Source: Hymenobacter elongatus (GTDB lineage: Bacteria; Bacteroidota; Bacteroidia; Cytophagales; Hymenobacteraceae). From it: a stretch of DNA of 64,000 bases. The stretch is from the NCBI RefSeq assembly GCF_004745955.1, contig NZ_SRLD01000005.1, forward strand, positions 104,719-168,718, written 5' to 3'. The notes beneath the pieces were generated by a model that ran no database searches, was not told the origin of the DNA, and saw only the letters and a list, made by a program, of their open reading frames with translations. This document shows positions 8,209 through 17,184 of the stretch, piece by piece; within the stretch, counting starts at the first letter, position 1; the number at the start of each line of letters is the position of its first letter. The translations under genes and the position numbers were made by a program.

Positions 8209-8234
8209 GCCTATTCCCTAAAAAGTTCTGGCGG

Positions 8235-8242
8235 TACCTTTG
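8235..8242 (+). promoter_or_regulatory. Candidate Bacteroidota -7 box, TACCTTTG
   Basis: TACCTTTG matches the TAnnTTTG consensus and ends 5 bases before the ATG of the J-domain gene. If used, the transcript would be leaderless or nearly so. No convincing TTG lies at the expected -33 position. Confidence 0.35.
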
Positions 8243-8247
8243 CGTGC

Positions 8248-9231
8248 ATGAACCTGCACAACCCCGCCACCGACCTGCCCGCCGCCAATTCGTTGCCCAC
8301 GCCCGCGCCCACCCAGGCCGCCGGCACGCCGGCGCAGAAAGCATTTCGGCAGGCCATTCTCGATGTGGAGAACCTGCGGGAGCGGCTGGGGGAGCTGGAA
8401 GCCGGGCAGGCCGAAGCCCGACGGCGCTACTGGCAGCAGGTGGGGCCGCTGGCCCAAACGGTGGTGGCCGCCCGCCGCGCGCTGTTTGAGCCCCTGGAAG
8501 AAGCCCTGCTCCTGCCCTATTTCAGCCGCATCGAGCACCGCCAGATCGGGGAGCTCATCGTGGCCAATGCCCGGTCATTGCGCGACCGGTTTGGGGAAGA
8601 CGTGGCCGATATTTTTCAGCGTCACGCGCCTGCTTCGCCACCGACCAGCGCGTTTTCGGCCCAAGATGAAGCGCCGCCGCAAGCGGATGGCGAACAGGGT
8701 GCGGAACCAGGAAAGCGCAAACCCAAAGGCCAAAAGGCGAAAGCGGCGCAGGCCCAGCGGGAGGAGGAGGAAAAGCTGCTCGGCAACACCAAAAACCTGT
8801 ACCGCCAGCTGGCCCGCGCCAACCACCCCGACCTGGAGCGTGACCCGGCTCTGGCCCTGGAAAAAACAGCCCGCATGCAGCAAATCACGCGGGCATACGA
8901 AACCAACGACCTCTACACGCTGCTGCAGCTACTGGCCGAGCACGCGCCCGGCAGCGCCGACCACGAGTCGGAGGACTTGCTGGCTCGCTACACCCAGGCC
9001 CTGCGCAAGCAGCAGGACGAGCTGAAGCAGCGCATGAATGAGCTGAAGTATGGCACCACCAGCGCCTTTGCCGCCACCGGCAAAAAGCAGGAAGCCGAGC
9101 TACGCCAGGTAAAGCGCCAGCTACGGGCCGAGGTAGAGTACCTCCAGCAAGTGGGCCAGCTGCTGCAAGAGCCCGATGGGATACGTGAGGTACTACGCCA
9201 GCTAGCCGACGCGGGCCACGAGGCCATCTGA
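8248..9231 (+). CDS. J-domain (DnaJ-like) protein
   Basis: A 327-residue, highly charged and mostly helical protein. A J-domain-like core spans about 180-230: KNLYRQLARANHPDLE contains the HPD triad at 193-195, followed by a helix ending in RAYETNDLYTLLQLL. The HPD loop stimulates Hsp70 ATPase in true J-proteins. Residues 35-125 form a conserved helical region, 130-175 a Lys/Glu/Ala linker, and the C-terminal 80 residues a coiled coil. There is no zinc finger or Gly/Phe region, so it is a class C type and not DnaJ itself. It is probably co-transcribed with the deacetylase upstream. Confidence 0.75.
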   Translation: MNLHNPATDLPAANSLPTPAPTQAAGTPAQKAFRQAILDVENLRERLGELEAGQAEARRRYWQQVGPLAQTVVAARRALFEPLEEALLLPYFSRIEHRQIGELIVANARSLRDRFGEDVADIFQRHAPASPPTSAFSAQDEAPPQADGEQGAEPGKRKPKGQKAKAAQAQREEEEKLLGNTKNLYRQLARANHPDLERDPALALEKTARMQQITRAYETNDLYTLLQLLAEHAPGSADHESEDLLARYTQALRKQQDELKQRMNELKYGTTSAFAATGKKQEAELRQVKRQLRAEVEYLQQVGQLLQEPDGIREVLRQLADAGHEAI

Positions 9232-9415
9232 GCCGCCCGAAATACGGAAAACGGCCGTTGGCCTGAAGCCGTGTCTGGGTTTCAACGCAGAAGTCGATTC
9301 TCTCCTGCCGGGCTGATCAACTCATCTTAGTAGCCTGCTTTGCTGCTTGATGTGAATTCCTACACATCCTCCAAAGGCAGCTGAACGGCCAAAGACACAG
9401 AAACAGGCCGGCGCA

Positions 9416-9457
9416 CAAAAAAACACCCCAACGGGCCTTGTGGCCGGCTGGGGTGCG
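9416..9457 (-). terminator. Intrinsic terminator of the monooxygenase gene
   Basis: On the minus strand a hairpin (CGCACCCCA...TGGGGTG outer stem with a GGCC inner stem) is followed by a run of T residues (plus-strand A run, 9417-9423). It begins 25 bases after the stop codon of the small monooxygenase gene. Confidence 0.8.
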
Positions 9458-9481
9458 TAGTCGGGCGAGTCGCAGCGTGCG

Positions 9482-9781
9482 TTATGCGCCTTTGGAGGCC
9501 AGAATATCAACCATTTCGATAACCGGATCGGCTGACAACAGCTCGGCGGCATTGGCCATGAGGGCGGCGGCTACCTGTCCCCCGAGGTGGGCTTTGCGGC
9601 CGGCATCATCGGGGAAAGTGTCGAAAATGCCGAACGTGGATGGCCCCAGCTGGATACCGTACCAGGTGATGGTGGCGGGCTCATCCTGGACGATGGGCAA
9701 CCCGCTGCGCAGGAAATCGGCAACGGCCTGTTCTTTTCCGGGTTTGGCTTCCAGCCGCACCAGCAATCCTACTTTTACCAT
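9482..9781 (-). CDS. Antibiotic biosynthesis monooxygenase-type small protein
   Basis: The start is set at the ATG at 9781, giving 99 residues and a protein beginning MVKVGLLVRLEAKPGKE, the usual beginning of the ABM dimeric alpha/beta-barrel family. An upstream in-frame extension of 20 residues has no family likeness. FGIFDTFPDDAGRKAHL matches the central strand-helix of the fold. Family members include quinol monooxygenases and haem- or substrate-binding proteins that need no metal. The substrate cannot be predicted. It stands alone and has its own terminator. Confidence 0.82.
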   Translation of the reverse strand: MVKVGLLVRLEAKPGKEQAVADFLRSGLPIVQDEPATITWYGIQLGPSTFGIFDTFPDDAGRKAHLGGQVAAALMANAAELLSADPVIEMVDILASKGA

Positions 9782-9908
9782 GACACACGGGTTTGAGAGT
9801 GAGTATCTAATACTATTGTAGCTACGTAAGCCCAGCCGCAACCGGATTGTTTTTCGGGGCCGGCGAGTGGCAGCGGGCCCCCGGAGCTGCGTTGCAGTGC
9901 CCCGTGTG

Positions 9909-10787
9909 CTACTCCAGAAACGCCGCTATTTGCCGCAGCACGGCCGGGTCGCGCATGATGCGGTTGTGGCCCAGGCCATTGGTAGGCCGAAAATCGAGGC
10001 CGGGCCAGCTGCGGGCAACATCCTGGGCCTCACTGAAGGGAATCGTTTCGTCGGCGCGGTCGTGCAGCAGCAGCACGCGGCCGGCCCAGTCTTTCGGCCC
10101 GGCCTGCGTCAGGCTAAAGCTCTCTACCTGCCGGCCGCCCTGGGTTTCTACGTGCCGCAGCATACGCGTGGTCACCTTCGGGGGTAGCCGCAACAGCCCG
10201 GCGAAGCGCTGAAACACGGCCGGCGTGCTGCCCGGCACGCTCAGCAGCACCAGGCGCGGCAGCGTCGGCTGCCCCGCCTGGTGCTGCTGAGCGTGCTCCG
10301 TATTGAACCGTACGGGCAGACCCGCCGTGGCCGCCGCCCCAAACGAATGCGCCACCACGCCCCACACCGGCCCCACGGTATCGGCCACGAGCTGAATAGC
10401 AGTTCCAAACTCGGGCAGCGTTGTGCGCCGGCCCGCCGAAGCGCCATGCGCGGGCCCATCGAAAGCCACCACCCGGTACCCGGCCTTCCGTAAGGACTGC
10501 GCCAAAGCCCCCCAGAAGCTGGCGCGGTGTTCCCAGCCATGCACCAGCAAAATGGTCGGCGGCGCGGCGCTCTGGCTGGGCGCAGTCCATTCATAGGCCA
10601 CCAAAGCGCCCGAGCCAAAGGGCAGCTCAAACCGCCGCGCCCCAGCCACTGCAGCTGCTTCCCACTGTTTCACCGGCAACCGCCGGGGCGTGGTAAATAG
10701 CCGCCAGGCAGCCCGAAAGGCCAATGTGGTTGATACGAGAGCCAGCAGACGCAGCTGCAAGCGAATTAGTTGCAAGGATGTGGGCAC
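9909..10787 (-). CDS. Alpha/beta hydrolase
   Basis: A 292-residue protein. An N-terminal hydrophobic segment (about 8-25) may anchor it in the membrane. The hydrolase fold begins with ILLVHGW near residue 80. The nucleophile is S148 in VAHSFGAA, where the usual first Gly of GxSxG is Ala. The acid lies in LLLHDRADETIPF and the catalytic His in GLGHNRIMRD near the C-terminus. The oxyanion HGW motif is present. It resembles lysophospholipase or esterase-like members; the substrate is unknown. The 500 bases upstream hold no other gene, only a palindromic repeat at 11012. Confidence 0.85.
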   Translation of the reverse strand: MPTSLQLIRLQLRLLALVSTTLAFRAAWRLFTTPRRLPVKQWEAAAVAGARRFELPFGSGALVAYEWTAPSQSAAPPTILLVHGWEHRASFWGALAQSLRKAGYRVVAFDGPAHGASAGRRTTLPEFGTAIQLVADTVGPVWGVVAHSFGAAATAGLPVRFNTEHAQQHQAGQPTLPRLVLLSVPGSTPAVFQRFAGLLRLPPKVTTRMLRHVETQGGRQVESFSLTQAGPKDWAGRVLLLHDRADETIPFSEAQDVARSWPGLDFRPTNGLGHNRIMRDPAVLRQIAAFLE

Positions 10788-11011
10788 TGGTAGAAGCTGA
10801 AGTGAGGAAGCAACAAAATGGCAGCAGCAACACCGCGGCCAGATTGTGTACTGCTATAGACGGACATATTGGGCGTTACCCTGTTTCATCCGGCCGCTGC
10901 TGGCCGAAGCATTTTACGGGCAATGATAGTAAGCCCTGGCCCAACCGGCCCGCCGTGACAATGCTCATACGGAAACAAGCAAGCCGAGTGGTGGCCCCAA
11001 CTGCCAGGCTG

Positions 11012-11162
11012 CTATAGCGATTTTGCGAACCACAGAGCCGGAATGTAGAGACGCCTAGTTGCGTCTTGTCGCCCGCGCCGCTGTTGCGGTATCGTTCAAC
11101 GACGAGACGCAATTATGCGTCTATACCTCCGGCTGGGCACACCATTCGTGAAACCGCTATAG
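11012..11162. repeat. Palindromic repeat, outer type I with inner type A
   Basis: CTATAGCGATTTTGCGAAC on the left matches the complement of GTGAAACCGCTATAG on the right. Inside are TGTAGAGACGC and GAGACGCAATTATGCG arms with a central GCGCCGCTGTTGCGG. The outer arms are those of 2520, while the core is that of 7074 and 23776. It is the only feature in the 10788-11283 intergenic stretch. Confidence 0.8.
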
Positions 11163-11283
11163 CAGACGAGCTACGGATTGGCCGCACCCATTCACTCTTT
11201 CGTAGTAGGGCAAGCTGCCTTCGAGCGGCTGCTCGTAAGCCGCGCCGCGCTCTATTTTTTTCACCTTCACTTGCATTGCCCCC

Positions 11284-11937
11284 ATGGCCCGATTCACTAG
11301 CGCCGCTGCCCTTGCGCAAGCGCAGCATACTCCTCTGATTCCCGTTTTTTACCACGCCGAGGCCCCCTATGCCAAGCGCATGCTGCAGGCCTGCTATGCG
11401 GGCGGAGTGCGCATGTTTGAGTTCACGAACCGTGGTCCGCATGCGTTTGAGGTGTTTTCCGAGCTGCAAGCCTTCGTGGAGGCCGAGTATCCGGATTTGC
11501 TGCTGGGAGCCGGCACTATTTACACTGCCGCCGAGGCTGAGCGTTTCATTGCCGCCGGTGCCGACTTCATTGTGCAGCCCGTTATCAGCGCCGAGGTAGC
11601 GGCCGTGTGCCAGCGCCACGACCTGGCCTGGCTGCCGGGCGCCATGACGCTAAACGAAATTTACCAAGCCACCCAGCTGGGCGCTACGCTGGTCAAAATA
11701 TTTCCGGCCAGCTTCGTAGGACCGGCCTATATCACCACCCTGCGCGGCCCGCTGCCGCAGGTGCCATTCATGGTAACCGGCGGCATCGAGCCCGACCCGG
11801 CCACGCTGGCGGAGTGGTTTCGCGCCGGCGCTACCTGCGTGGGCATTGGCTCCCAGCTTTTCAAATCCGATGATCCGGCGGCTTTGTCGGCTACCATTGC
11901 GGAGCTCCTGCGGGGTATTAATGCGCTACGCTCTTAA
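11284..11937 (+). CDS. eda: 2-dehydro-3-deoxy-phosphogluconate (KDPG) aldolase
   Basis: A 217-residue TIM-barrel aldolase of full family length. The general base E46 lies in MFEFTNRG, and the Schiff-base lysine K138 in LVKIFPAS. GAGT (75-78), the QPV segment near 98 and the phosphate-binding TGGI and GIGSQLF motifs are all present. It splits KDPG into pyruvate and glyceraldehyde 3-phosphate in the Entner-Doudoroff or uronate pathways, and in this family may also act on 4-hydroxy-2-oxoglutarate. No sugar kinase or dehydratase is adjacent, so the pathway partners are elsewhere. The long intergenic region before it contains a palindromic repeat. Confidence 0.92.
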   Translation: MARFTSAAALAQAQHTPLIPVFYHAEAPYAKRMLQACYAGGVRMFEFTNRGPHAFEVFSELQAFVEAEYPDLLLGAGTIYTAAEAERFIAAGADFIVQPVISAEVAAVCQRHDLAWLPGAMTLNEIYQATQLGATLVKIFPASFVGPAYITTLRGPLPQVPFMVTGGIEPDPATLAEWFRAGATCVGIGSQLFKSDDPAALSATIAELLRGINALRS

Positions 11938-12027
11938 CGGTTGTGGGGCGTCTGCTTTTCGGGTACTGCGCCACCTGAAGCCCCGCAACCGGACCCGGCG
12001 GTACCGGACTCTTCAGCCGCAGCAGAC

Positions 12028-12197
12028 TTACGTCGTCCTGCTGTTACGCAGTGCCTTCGTTCAAGCGCTGCCAGAGAGTAGCGCGAACTTTGTAGTTCGC
12101 GTCCCCGCGCCAGGAAAGCGGCCCGAACGGCGCGGGGACGCGAACTACAAAGTTCGCGCTACATCCTGCTGCGTAACAGCAGTTACGTCGTCCTGCT
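12028..12197. mobile_element. Palindromic mini-element with 15-bp flanking direct repeat, inner type B
   Basis: TTACGTCGTCCTGCT occurs at 12028-12042 and again at 12183-12197. Between the copies are outer arms CTGCTGTTACGCAG and CTGCGTAACAGCAG, and a core TAGCGCGAACTTTGTAGTTC with its full complement. The right direct repeat overlaps the last codons and stop of the acetyltransferase gene, so insertion at the gene's 3' end left it intact. Confidence 0.75.
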
Positions 12198-13010
12198 TTC
12201 CAGCTGCCACTTAATGCGAGTATAGGCAATACGAAAGCCGTTTTTCTCGGCATTGCGCTGCGACTGGCTGCCCGGCAGCGCGCCCATCATGGCGAGGGTG
12301 CAGCCTTGCCGGGCGGCGTAGCGCAGCCGGGCCGCCAGCAGGGCCGACTGTGCACCCTGCCGACGGCCCGCCGGCACGGTGCTGGCTCCCATGAGCAAGG
12401 CCACGTCGTCGTGCATGAACAAGCCACCAGCCGCCACCGCCTGTCCGTGTAGCTCGGCCAGAAAAGGGGCGGCTCCGGTGCTGCTGGCACTTATGGTTCC
12501 GTAAGCCCGCATGAAGTCGTCGAGGCCGGCTCCCTCGGTGCTCCACCCGGCGGCAGCGGTGCGGGCCCAGTCTGAAACTTCATCGGCACCGATACGGCGC
12601 GTGCGCAGCTCCGGATTGTGAGGTGGTGCCGCCAGGGAGTCGTTGGGGCTCAAGGGGCGGTAGAGTACGGTGGTGTATTCCAGCGGCCGGTAGCCGCGCG
12701 CCGGTAGCAGGGCCAGCAAAGCCGCGTCGGCCAGCGGACTTACTTCGTGGTACACGGGCGCGTGCCGCTCGGCGAAAAAGGTTTCTATCTGGGTCAGCTC
12801 TGCCGCGCCTACGGGCTCAAACAATCCCAACCCGAAGGTCTGCGTCAATGGTGACTCCACACCGTCGAACAGAGCGTAGGCGCCGGCTACGGGTATCCAC
12901 GTAGCATTGCTTTCGGGTGACAGTCGGCAGCGGGCCTCCACGAAGTTGGCATTGGCCTGGGCTTCGGTGCGCTCCAGGCGCCGGGCTAGATTCTGGTCAG
13001 CAAATAGCAT
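12183..13010 (-). CDS. GNAT-family N-acetyltransferase
   Basis: The start is set at the ATG at 13010 (MLFADQNLARRLERTE), giving 275 residues; the 43-residue upstream extension lacks family likeness. The C-terminal half carries the acetyl-CoA-binding motif A (LMGASTVPAGRRQGAQSALL) and the GNAT ending NAEKNGFRIAYTRIKW. The N-terminal half resembles a second, degenerate GNAT lobe. The acceptor is unknown. The 3' end coincides with the direct repeat of a palindromic element, and the stop codon is part of that repeat. Confidence 0.85.
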   Translation of the reverse strand: MLFADQNLARRLERTEAQANANFVEARCRLSPESNATWIPVAGAYALFDGVESPLTQTFGLGLFEPVGAAELTQIETFFAERHAPVYHEVSPLADAALLALLPARGYRPLEYTTVLYRPLSPNDSLAAPPHNPELRTRRIGADEVSDWARTAAAGWSTEGAGLDDFMRAYGTISASSTGAAPFLAELHGQAVAAGGLFMHDDVALLMGASTVPAGRRQGAQSALLAARLRYAARQGCTLAMMGALPGSQSQRNAEKNGFRIAYTRIKWQLESRTT

Positions 13011-13266
13011 AGTAGTCTGCGGGGGGACAATACGGGCCACAAGGTAGGCGCTGGCACCAGTTCTTTGCTGTGGATTCCAGTAGGTTATTGGCGGCGGCCG
13101 GTCATTCTGGTGTTTTGCAAAGCTACCGGGTTTCATCACGCATCATTATCCACGGGCCTGCGGGCCATGCAGCCGCCGAAGCAGGCCAACCCCGCTGCCG
13201 CCACCACCCACTACACTCCCCGGCCGGCCTATTGGAAAAAGCCCAAAGTGCCGCCGCCCAATGCAG

Positions 13267-13274
13267 TACATTTG
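13267..13274 (+). promoter_or_regulatory. Candidate -7 box, TACATTTG
   Basis: TACATTTG fits TAnnTTTG and lies 40 bases before the chosen ATG at 13315. It supports starting the secreted-protein gene there and not at the in-frame ATG at 13261, which would sit upstream of the box. No clear -33 TTG is seen. Confidence 0.4.
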
Positions 13275-13314
13275 CCTTTTGTTGCTTGTGCTTTTTTGCT
13301 CAAATTCTCAGTTG

Positions 13315-13815
13315 ATGTCCTTTTTACTACGTGGTTTTTTAACTACCGCATTAGTTGGCAGTCTTGCTTTCGGCAGCCAGGCCCAAACTACCCCACCCGC
13401 TGCTCCGGCCACTACGGCCACTCCAGCGCTGCTGCTGCGGCCCAACCAGATGGTGGGCGAGAAGTACAAGGAGTACCTGAACAAGCGCTACGCCGCCGAT
13501 AAGGAAGCCCGCGCCGTAATTCACCTCTTCAACCGCAAACACACCGGCGGCGTGGTATGGCTGCTCACCGGCGCCGGAGCCATCGGATTCGTAGCCTCCC
13601 AGGCCGGCACCAAAACCACCAGTTCGGGCACCCACACCGTCGAGGTCACTCCGCTGGGCTGGGGCCTGCTGCTGGGCGTGTTTGGCGGGGTTGGCATTGG
13701 CAAGCTGGCCCGCTTCAACAACGAGAAGCTCTACGCCACCCTGGCCGACTACGACCTGAGCCATGCTTTCCCCGGCACCGTGATGGGCAAGGTACAGGAC
13801 AAGGACTACCGCTAA
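13315..13815 (+). CDS. Secreted or membrane protein of unknown function
   Basis: A 166-residue protein. The start at 13315 gives a clean signal peptide ending FGSQAQ (about residues 1-22); the in-frame ATG 54 bases upstream adds a second hydrophobic run. An Ala/Thr/Pro linker precedes MVGEKYKEYLNKRYAADKEA (helical). Two hydrophobic helices follow, around 75-95 and 110-128, with Gly-rich faces. The end reads GTVMGKVQDKDYR. No known family was recognised. Its stop overlaps the stop of a minus-strand pectate lyase remnant. Confidence 0.65.
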   Translation: MSFLLRGFLTTALVGSLAFGSQAQTTPPAAPATTATPALLLRPNQMVGEKYKEYLNKRYAADKEARAVIHLFNRKHTGGVVWLLTGAGAIGFVASQAGTKTTSSGTHTVEVTPLGWGLLLGVFGGVGIGKLARFNNEKLYATLADYDLSHAFPGTVMGKVQDKDYR

Positions 13816-14045
13816 GCACCGGCCCGCCAGCCCGCCCAAAAACGAAACGGCACCGAAAAGCTGCTCTTGCTCACCACCGGGTCGCGCACGTCCTCGAAAT
13901 AGTTCTGCTCGGCGCGCGCGCAGGCATTCACCCGGCTGTTCACGCCCGAGCCCAGCACGCGCCGGAAGTAGTTGTTGACTACGTAAGCCGTACCGCCACG
14001 GTAGCTCGGGCGGCGAATGCAGGCATAGCACCGCGCATTCGCCCT
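13814..14045 (-). pseudogene. Pectate lyase C-terminal remnant
   Basis: A minus-strand frame of about 75 codons reads RRPSYRGGTAYVVNNYF, then NSRVNACARAEQNYFE and RDPVVSKSS, ending in TAG at 13814. This follows the parallel beta-helix rungs of family 1 polysaccharide lyases (a VVNNYF rung, then an xVExNYFE rung). There is no start codon or signal peptide, and upstream sequence (14046-14282) shows nothing coding. It is a 3' fragment of a lost secreted pectin-degrading enzyme. It would have been missed by ORF length alone. Confidence 0.6.
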
Positions 14046-14282
14046 CTGTGCAGCAGGTTTTCACTGGCTTCCGGATCAAGGTTGATTCTGTCCGCTACAA
14101 AGCCAAGTATAGTGAAATCTTTATGTATACAGTCGTTGTCGGGAATGCTGTCTGTCAGGATGTTGGCCTGGCCAGCCCCACTTGCTCCAACGCAAAGCGC
14201 CGGCCAGAGAGCTTCTCAGGCCGACGCTTGCGGATGTTATCCAATCGTATGTGCTGCGTTTTCCAACGCCTTTGCGCGGTGG

Positions 14283-15887
14283 CTACGAGCTGCACGACAG
14301 GGTAGCGCTGCCGGGCTTCTCGCGGGCCCATTCTGGCCGTTTGGCGGCCAGGCTCTCGTGCTCGGGGTGCTCGGCAAACGGAGTTTTGAGCACCTCCATC
14401 AGCTCATTCAGCAGCGACAAGTCGCCGGTTTCAGCGGCTTCGATGGCCTGCTGGGCGAGGTAGTTGCGCAACACATATTTAGGATTCGCCCGTAGCATAC
14501 CTTCCCGAGTAGCCTCCGGACTGGCTGGTTCCCGGCGCAGGCGCAGCGTATAGTCCAGCAACCATTGGTATAGAGCCGTTGGCGCGGGGGCGGCCTCCGT
14601 TTCGTACGACACCGCGCCCAAGAGTTCCCGCGCGGTGGCGGCACCAGTGTCCGGGCTGCTTACCAGAGCGGGAACCGCGTGCGAAAGGTGGCGGAAAAAC
14701 AAGGTCATATCCACCTGCGCGTCGGCCAGGGCTTCGTGCAAGGCACCGAGTAGCACGTGGTCTTCTTCGGGGGCCAAAGCAGTGAGGCCCAGCTTGCGCA
14801 GCAGCAGCTCGTGGCGGGTGGTTTCCAGCGTTGTCGTGTAGTGGTCCAGCGCCGGCCGCAGCGCTTCCGGGTCATCTACCAGATGCGCCAGGGCGCGGGC
14901 CAGCTGCCAGAGGTTCCAGAGCGCCACGTTGGGCTGCTGCCCGAAAGCGTAGCGGCGGGAGCCAAAATCGGTCGTATTGGGCGTCCAGTCGGGGTCGTAG
15001 GGCTCCAGCCAGCCGTAGGGGCCGTAGTCGATGGTCAGCCCCAGAATCGACATGTTATCCGTGTTCATCACTCCGTGCACAAATCCCACCGCCATCCAGT
15101 GCGCTACCATCACGGCTGTGCGGCGGCAGATTTCGGCAAACCACTGCACATACACCGCACTGGAAGGCTCGCCCAGCTCGGGGTAGTAGCCCCGAATCAC
15201 GTAGTGGGCCAGGGCCCGCAGATTGTCCAGTTCGCCGGCAGCGGCCAGCAGCTGAAAGTTACCAAACCGCACAAACGTCGGGGCCACCCGCGCCACGATG
15301 GCTCCGGGCTCGGGCCGCGCATTACCGTTATAAAACATGTCGCGCACCACCTCGTCGTTGGTACGCACCAGGCTAAGGGCGCGCGTGGTGGGCACACCCA
15401 GGTAATGCATGGCCTCGCTGCACAGGAATTCGCGTAGCGATGAGCGCAACACCGCCCGTCCATCGGCCCGGCGCGAATAGGGCGTGGGGCCGGCCCCTTT
15501 AAGCTGAATTTCCCAGGCGGAGTCATCTACGGCCCGTATTTCGCCCAGGCAAATGGCGCGGCCGTCGCCGAGCTGCCCGGCCCAGTTGCCGAACTGGTGC
15601 CCGCCGTAGCGCGCTGCAAAGGGCTTCATGCTGGGCGTTACCAGGTTACCAGCCAGAGCATCCACGGCCGGCCCGCGCTCGGCCGGTTTGGTCAGGCCCA
15701 GAAAATCAGCCAGCTCCTCTGACCAGGCCAGCAGCTGCGGATCGGCCACGGGCGTGGGCTCTACGCGGGAATATTGGTAACCAGGCACTTGGCGGGGGCT
15801 TCTATCGAAGGAAGCTTCACCGCGTAGCGACTCGACAAAAGAGTTATGAAAAGGGACTTGATCCAAAGATTGAGCAGTAGTAGGCAT
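14283..15887 (-). CDS. selO: Protein adenylyltransferase SelO
   Basis: A 534-residue protein of the YdiU/SelO pseudokinase family, full length. SelO transfers AMP from ATP to Ser, Thr or Tyr of target proteins and is linked to redox stress. The visible markers are the ATP-clamping region RYGGHQFGNWAGQLGDGRA (93-111), K130 in QLKGAGPTPYSRR, the catalytic loop HGVMNTDNMS (272-281) with D278, and the metal-binding D288 in IDYGPYG. The chain ends in CSS, the conserved place of selenocysteine in eukaryotic homologues; here it is cysteine. The start at MPTTAQSL (15887) was preferred over an extension beginning at 15917. Confidence 0.93.
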   Translation of the reverse strand: MPTTAQSLDQVPFHNSFVESLRGEASFDRSPRQVPGYQYSRVEPTPVADPQLLAWSEELADFLGLTKPAERGPAVDALAGNLVTPSMKPFAARYGGHQFGNWAGQLGDGRAICLGEIRAVDDSAWEIQLKGAGPTPYSRRADGRAVLRSSLREFLCSEAMHYLGVPTTRALSLVRTNDEVVRDMFYNGNARPEPGAIVARVAPTFVRFGNFQLLAAAGELDNLRALAHYVIRGYYPELGEPSSAVYVQWFAEICRRTAVMVAHWMAVGFVHGVMNTDNMSILGLTIDYGPYGWLEPYDPDWTPNTTDFGSRRYAFGQQPNVALWNLWQLARALAHLVDDPEALRPALDHYTTTLETTRHELLLRKLGLTALAPEEDHVLLGALHEALADAQVDMTLFFRHLSHAVPALVSSPDTGAATARELLGAVSYETEAAPAPTALYQWLLDYTLRLRREPASPEATREGMLRANPKYVLRNYLAQQAIEAAETGDLSLLNELMEVLKTPFAEHPEHESLAAKRPEWAREKPGSATLSCSS

Positions 15888-16135
15888 AGGAGCGGGGAAG
15901 AAGCACGAGTACAACAACTGCGACGCACGTTGGCACTCGTGTAGAGAGAAAGTACAAGTAGTGGTGAGTCGGTAAACGCGCCAACCACTGCCGCAAGTTC
16001 GCTAACTGCATATTGACAGCCATGTTTGCCCCTGCTTCTGCTCGCTGCGGCAACCTAGCGCGGTGCTCTGGTCGGTGTAGACAGCGAGCTACTAAATTGC
16101 GCTGCGCGGCAGATAATGGCTATTTTACCGCTGCT

Positions 16136-17122
16136 ATGAACCGCTTCGACCGTATCACTTCTATTCTCATTCAGCTACAGACGCGGCGCGTGGTGAAAGG
16201 GCCTGACCTGGCCGGCCGCTACGGCGTGAGCCTGCGCACCATCTACCGCGACCTGCGCACGCTGGAAGAAGCCGGGGTGCCGCTGTGCGGCGAGGCGGGC
16301 GTAGGCTACTCTCTGGCCGACGGCTACCGCCTGCCGCCGGTCATGTTTTCCCGGCAGGAGGCCACGGCGCTGCTGACGGCCGAGAAGCTCGTCGGCCAGC
16401 TTACCGATGCCCACACGGCCCAGCTCAGCGGCGCAGCCATGGACAAGCTGCGGGCCGTGCTGCGCCGCGCCGACCGTGACTACCTCGAGGAGTTGAGCCC
16501 GCGCATCACCATCCTGCCGCCGGGCCGGGCCCACGCTACCCCACTGCCGCCCGCGTCGAACCTGCATCAGCTGCTGCTTAGCGGCATTGCCGAAAAACGC
16601 GTGGTGCACATGCACTACCGGGCCGGCTACCAAGCCATTCCCAGCCAGCGCGAGATTGAGCCCATCGGCATTTACCTCGGCTACTACTGGCATGTGGTAG
16701 GCTTCTGCCGCCTGCGCCAGGAGTTCCGCGACTTTCGTCTCGACCGTATCGGGGATGTGCACCTGCGCGATGAGCACTTCGCGCCCCGCCCCGATACGCT
16801 GCACTCGTACTGGGCGCAGCAGGCAGGGCAGCGGCCCACGGAGCCGGCCGTGGTGCGTTTCGCGGCTGCCGCGCTGCCGCATGTGCAGGAAAACAAACAC
16901 CACTTCGGTCCTACGGGCGAGCACACGACGCCCACGGGCGAAGTAGAAATAACCTTTGTGCCCACGCATCCCGACTCGTTAGCTCGCTGGCTGCTGCTGT
17001 TTGCCGGGCAGGTTACCGTCGTGTCGCCGCCGATGCTGCGGCTACGGCTGCGCGAGCTGGCCGAGGAAGCCTACCACTGTTTCGCGGGGCAAGCGGAGGG
17101 AGTGGTCAAACGCCCGGAATGA
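16136..17122 (+). CDS. YafY-type HTH/WYL transcription regulator
   Basis: The start at 16136 gives MNRFDRITSILIQLQTRRVV, the standard beginning of the family, and 328 residues. An N-terminal winged HTH occupies about 1-60 (LAGRYGVSLRTIYRDLRTLE). The WYL ligand-binding domain spans about 140-230, with MHYRAGYQ, GYYWHVVGFCR and FRLDRI. A WCX-like C-terminal domain ends the protein. It binds DNA and probably senses an unknown ligand. The DinB-family gene starts 101 bases downstream on the same strand; this regulator and enzyme pairing is common in bacteria and suggests local control. Confidence 0.9.
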   Translation: MNRFDRITSILIQLQTRRVVKGPDLAGRYGVSLRTIYRDLRTLEEAGVPLCGEAGVGYSLADGYRLPPVMFSRQEATALLTAEKLVGQLTDAHTAQLSGAAMDKLRAVLRRADRDYLEELSPRITILPPGRAHATPLPPASNLHQLLLSGIAEKRVVHMHYRAGYQAIPSQREIEPIGIYLGYYWHVVGFCRLRQEFRDFRLDRIGDVHLRDEHFAPRPDTLHSYWAQQAGQRPTEPAVVRFAAAALPHVQENKHHFGPTGEHTTPTGEVEITFVPTHPDSLARWLLLFAGQVTVVSPPMLRLRLRELAEEAYHCFAGQAEGVVKRPE

Positions 17123-17184
17123 AAAAACGCAGTAGTCGAAAAATACTGCTTCCCTACTGACATAGGGCTGTCACTGGGGGCCGC

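Noticed and set aside
8235..8250. Leaderless transcript of the J-domain gene as a special feature
   Set aside because: The -7 box is good but there is no -33 element, and the gene may simply be read from the deacetylase promoter. It is listed only as a low-confidence promoter.
11012..11162. Repeated GAGACGC motifs considered as a CRISPR-like array
   Set aside because: The repeats are inverted and nested with no regular spacers; they form one palindromic element of a family seen elsewhere in the window.
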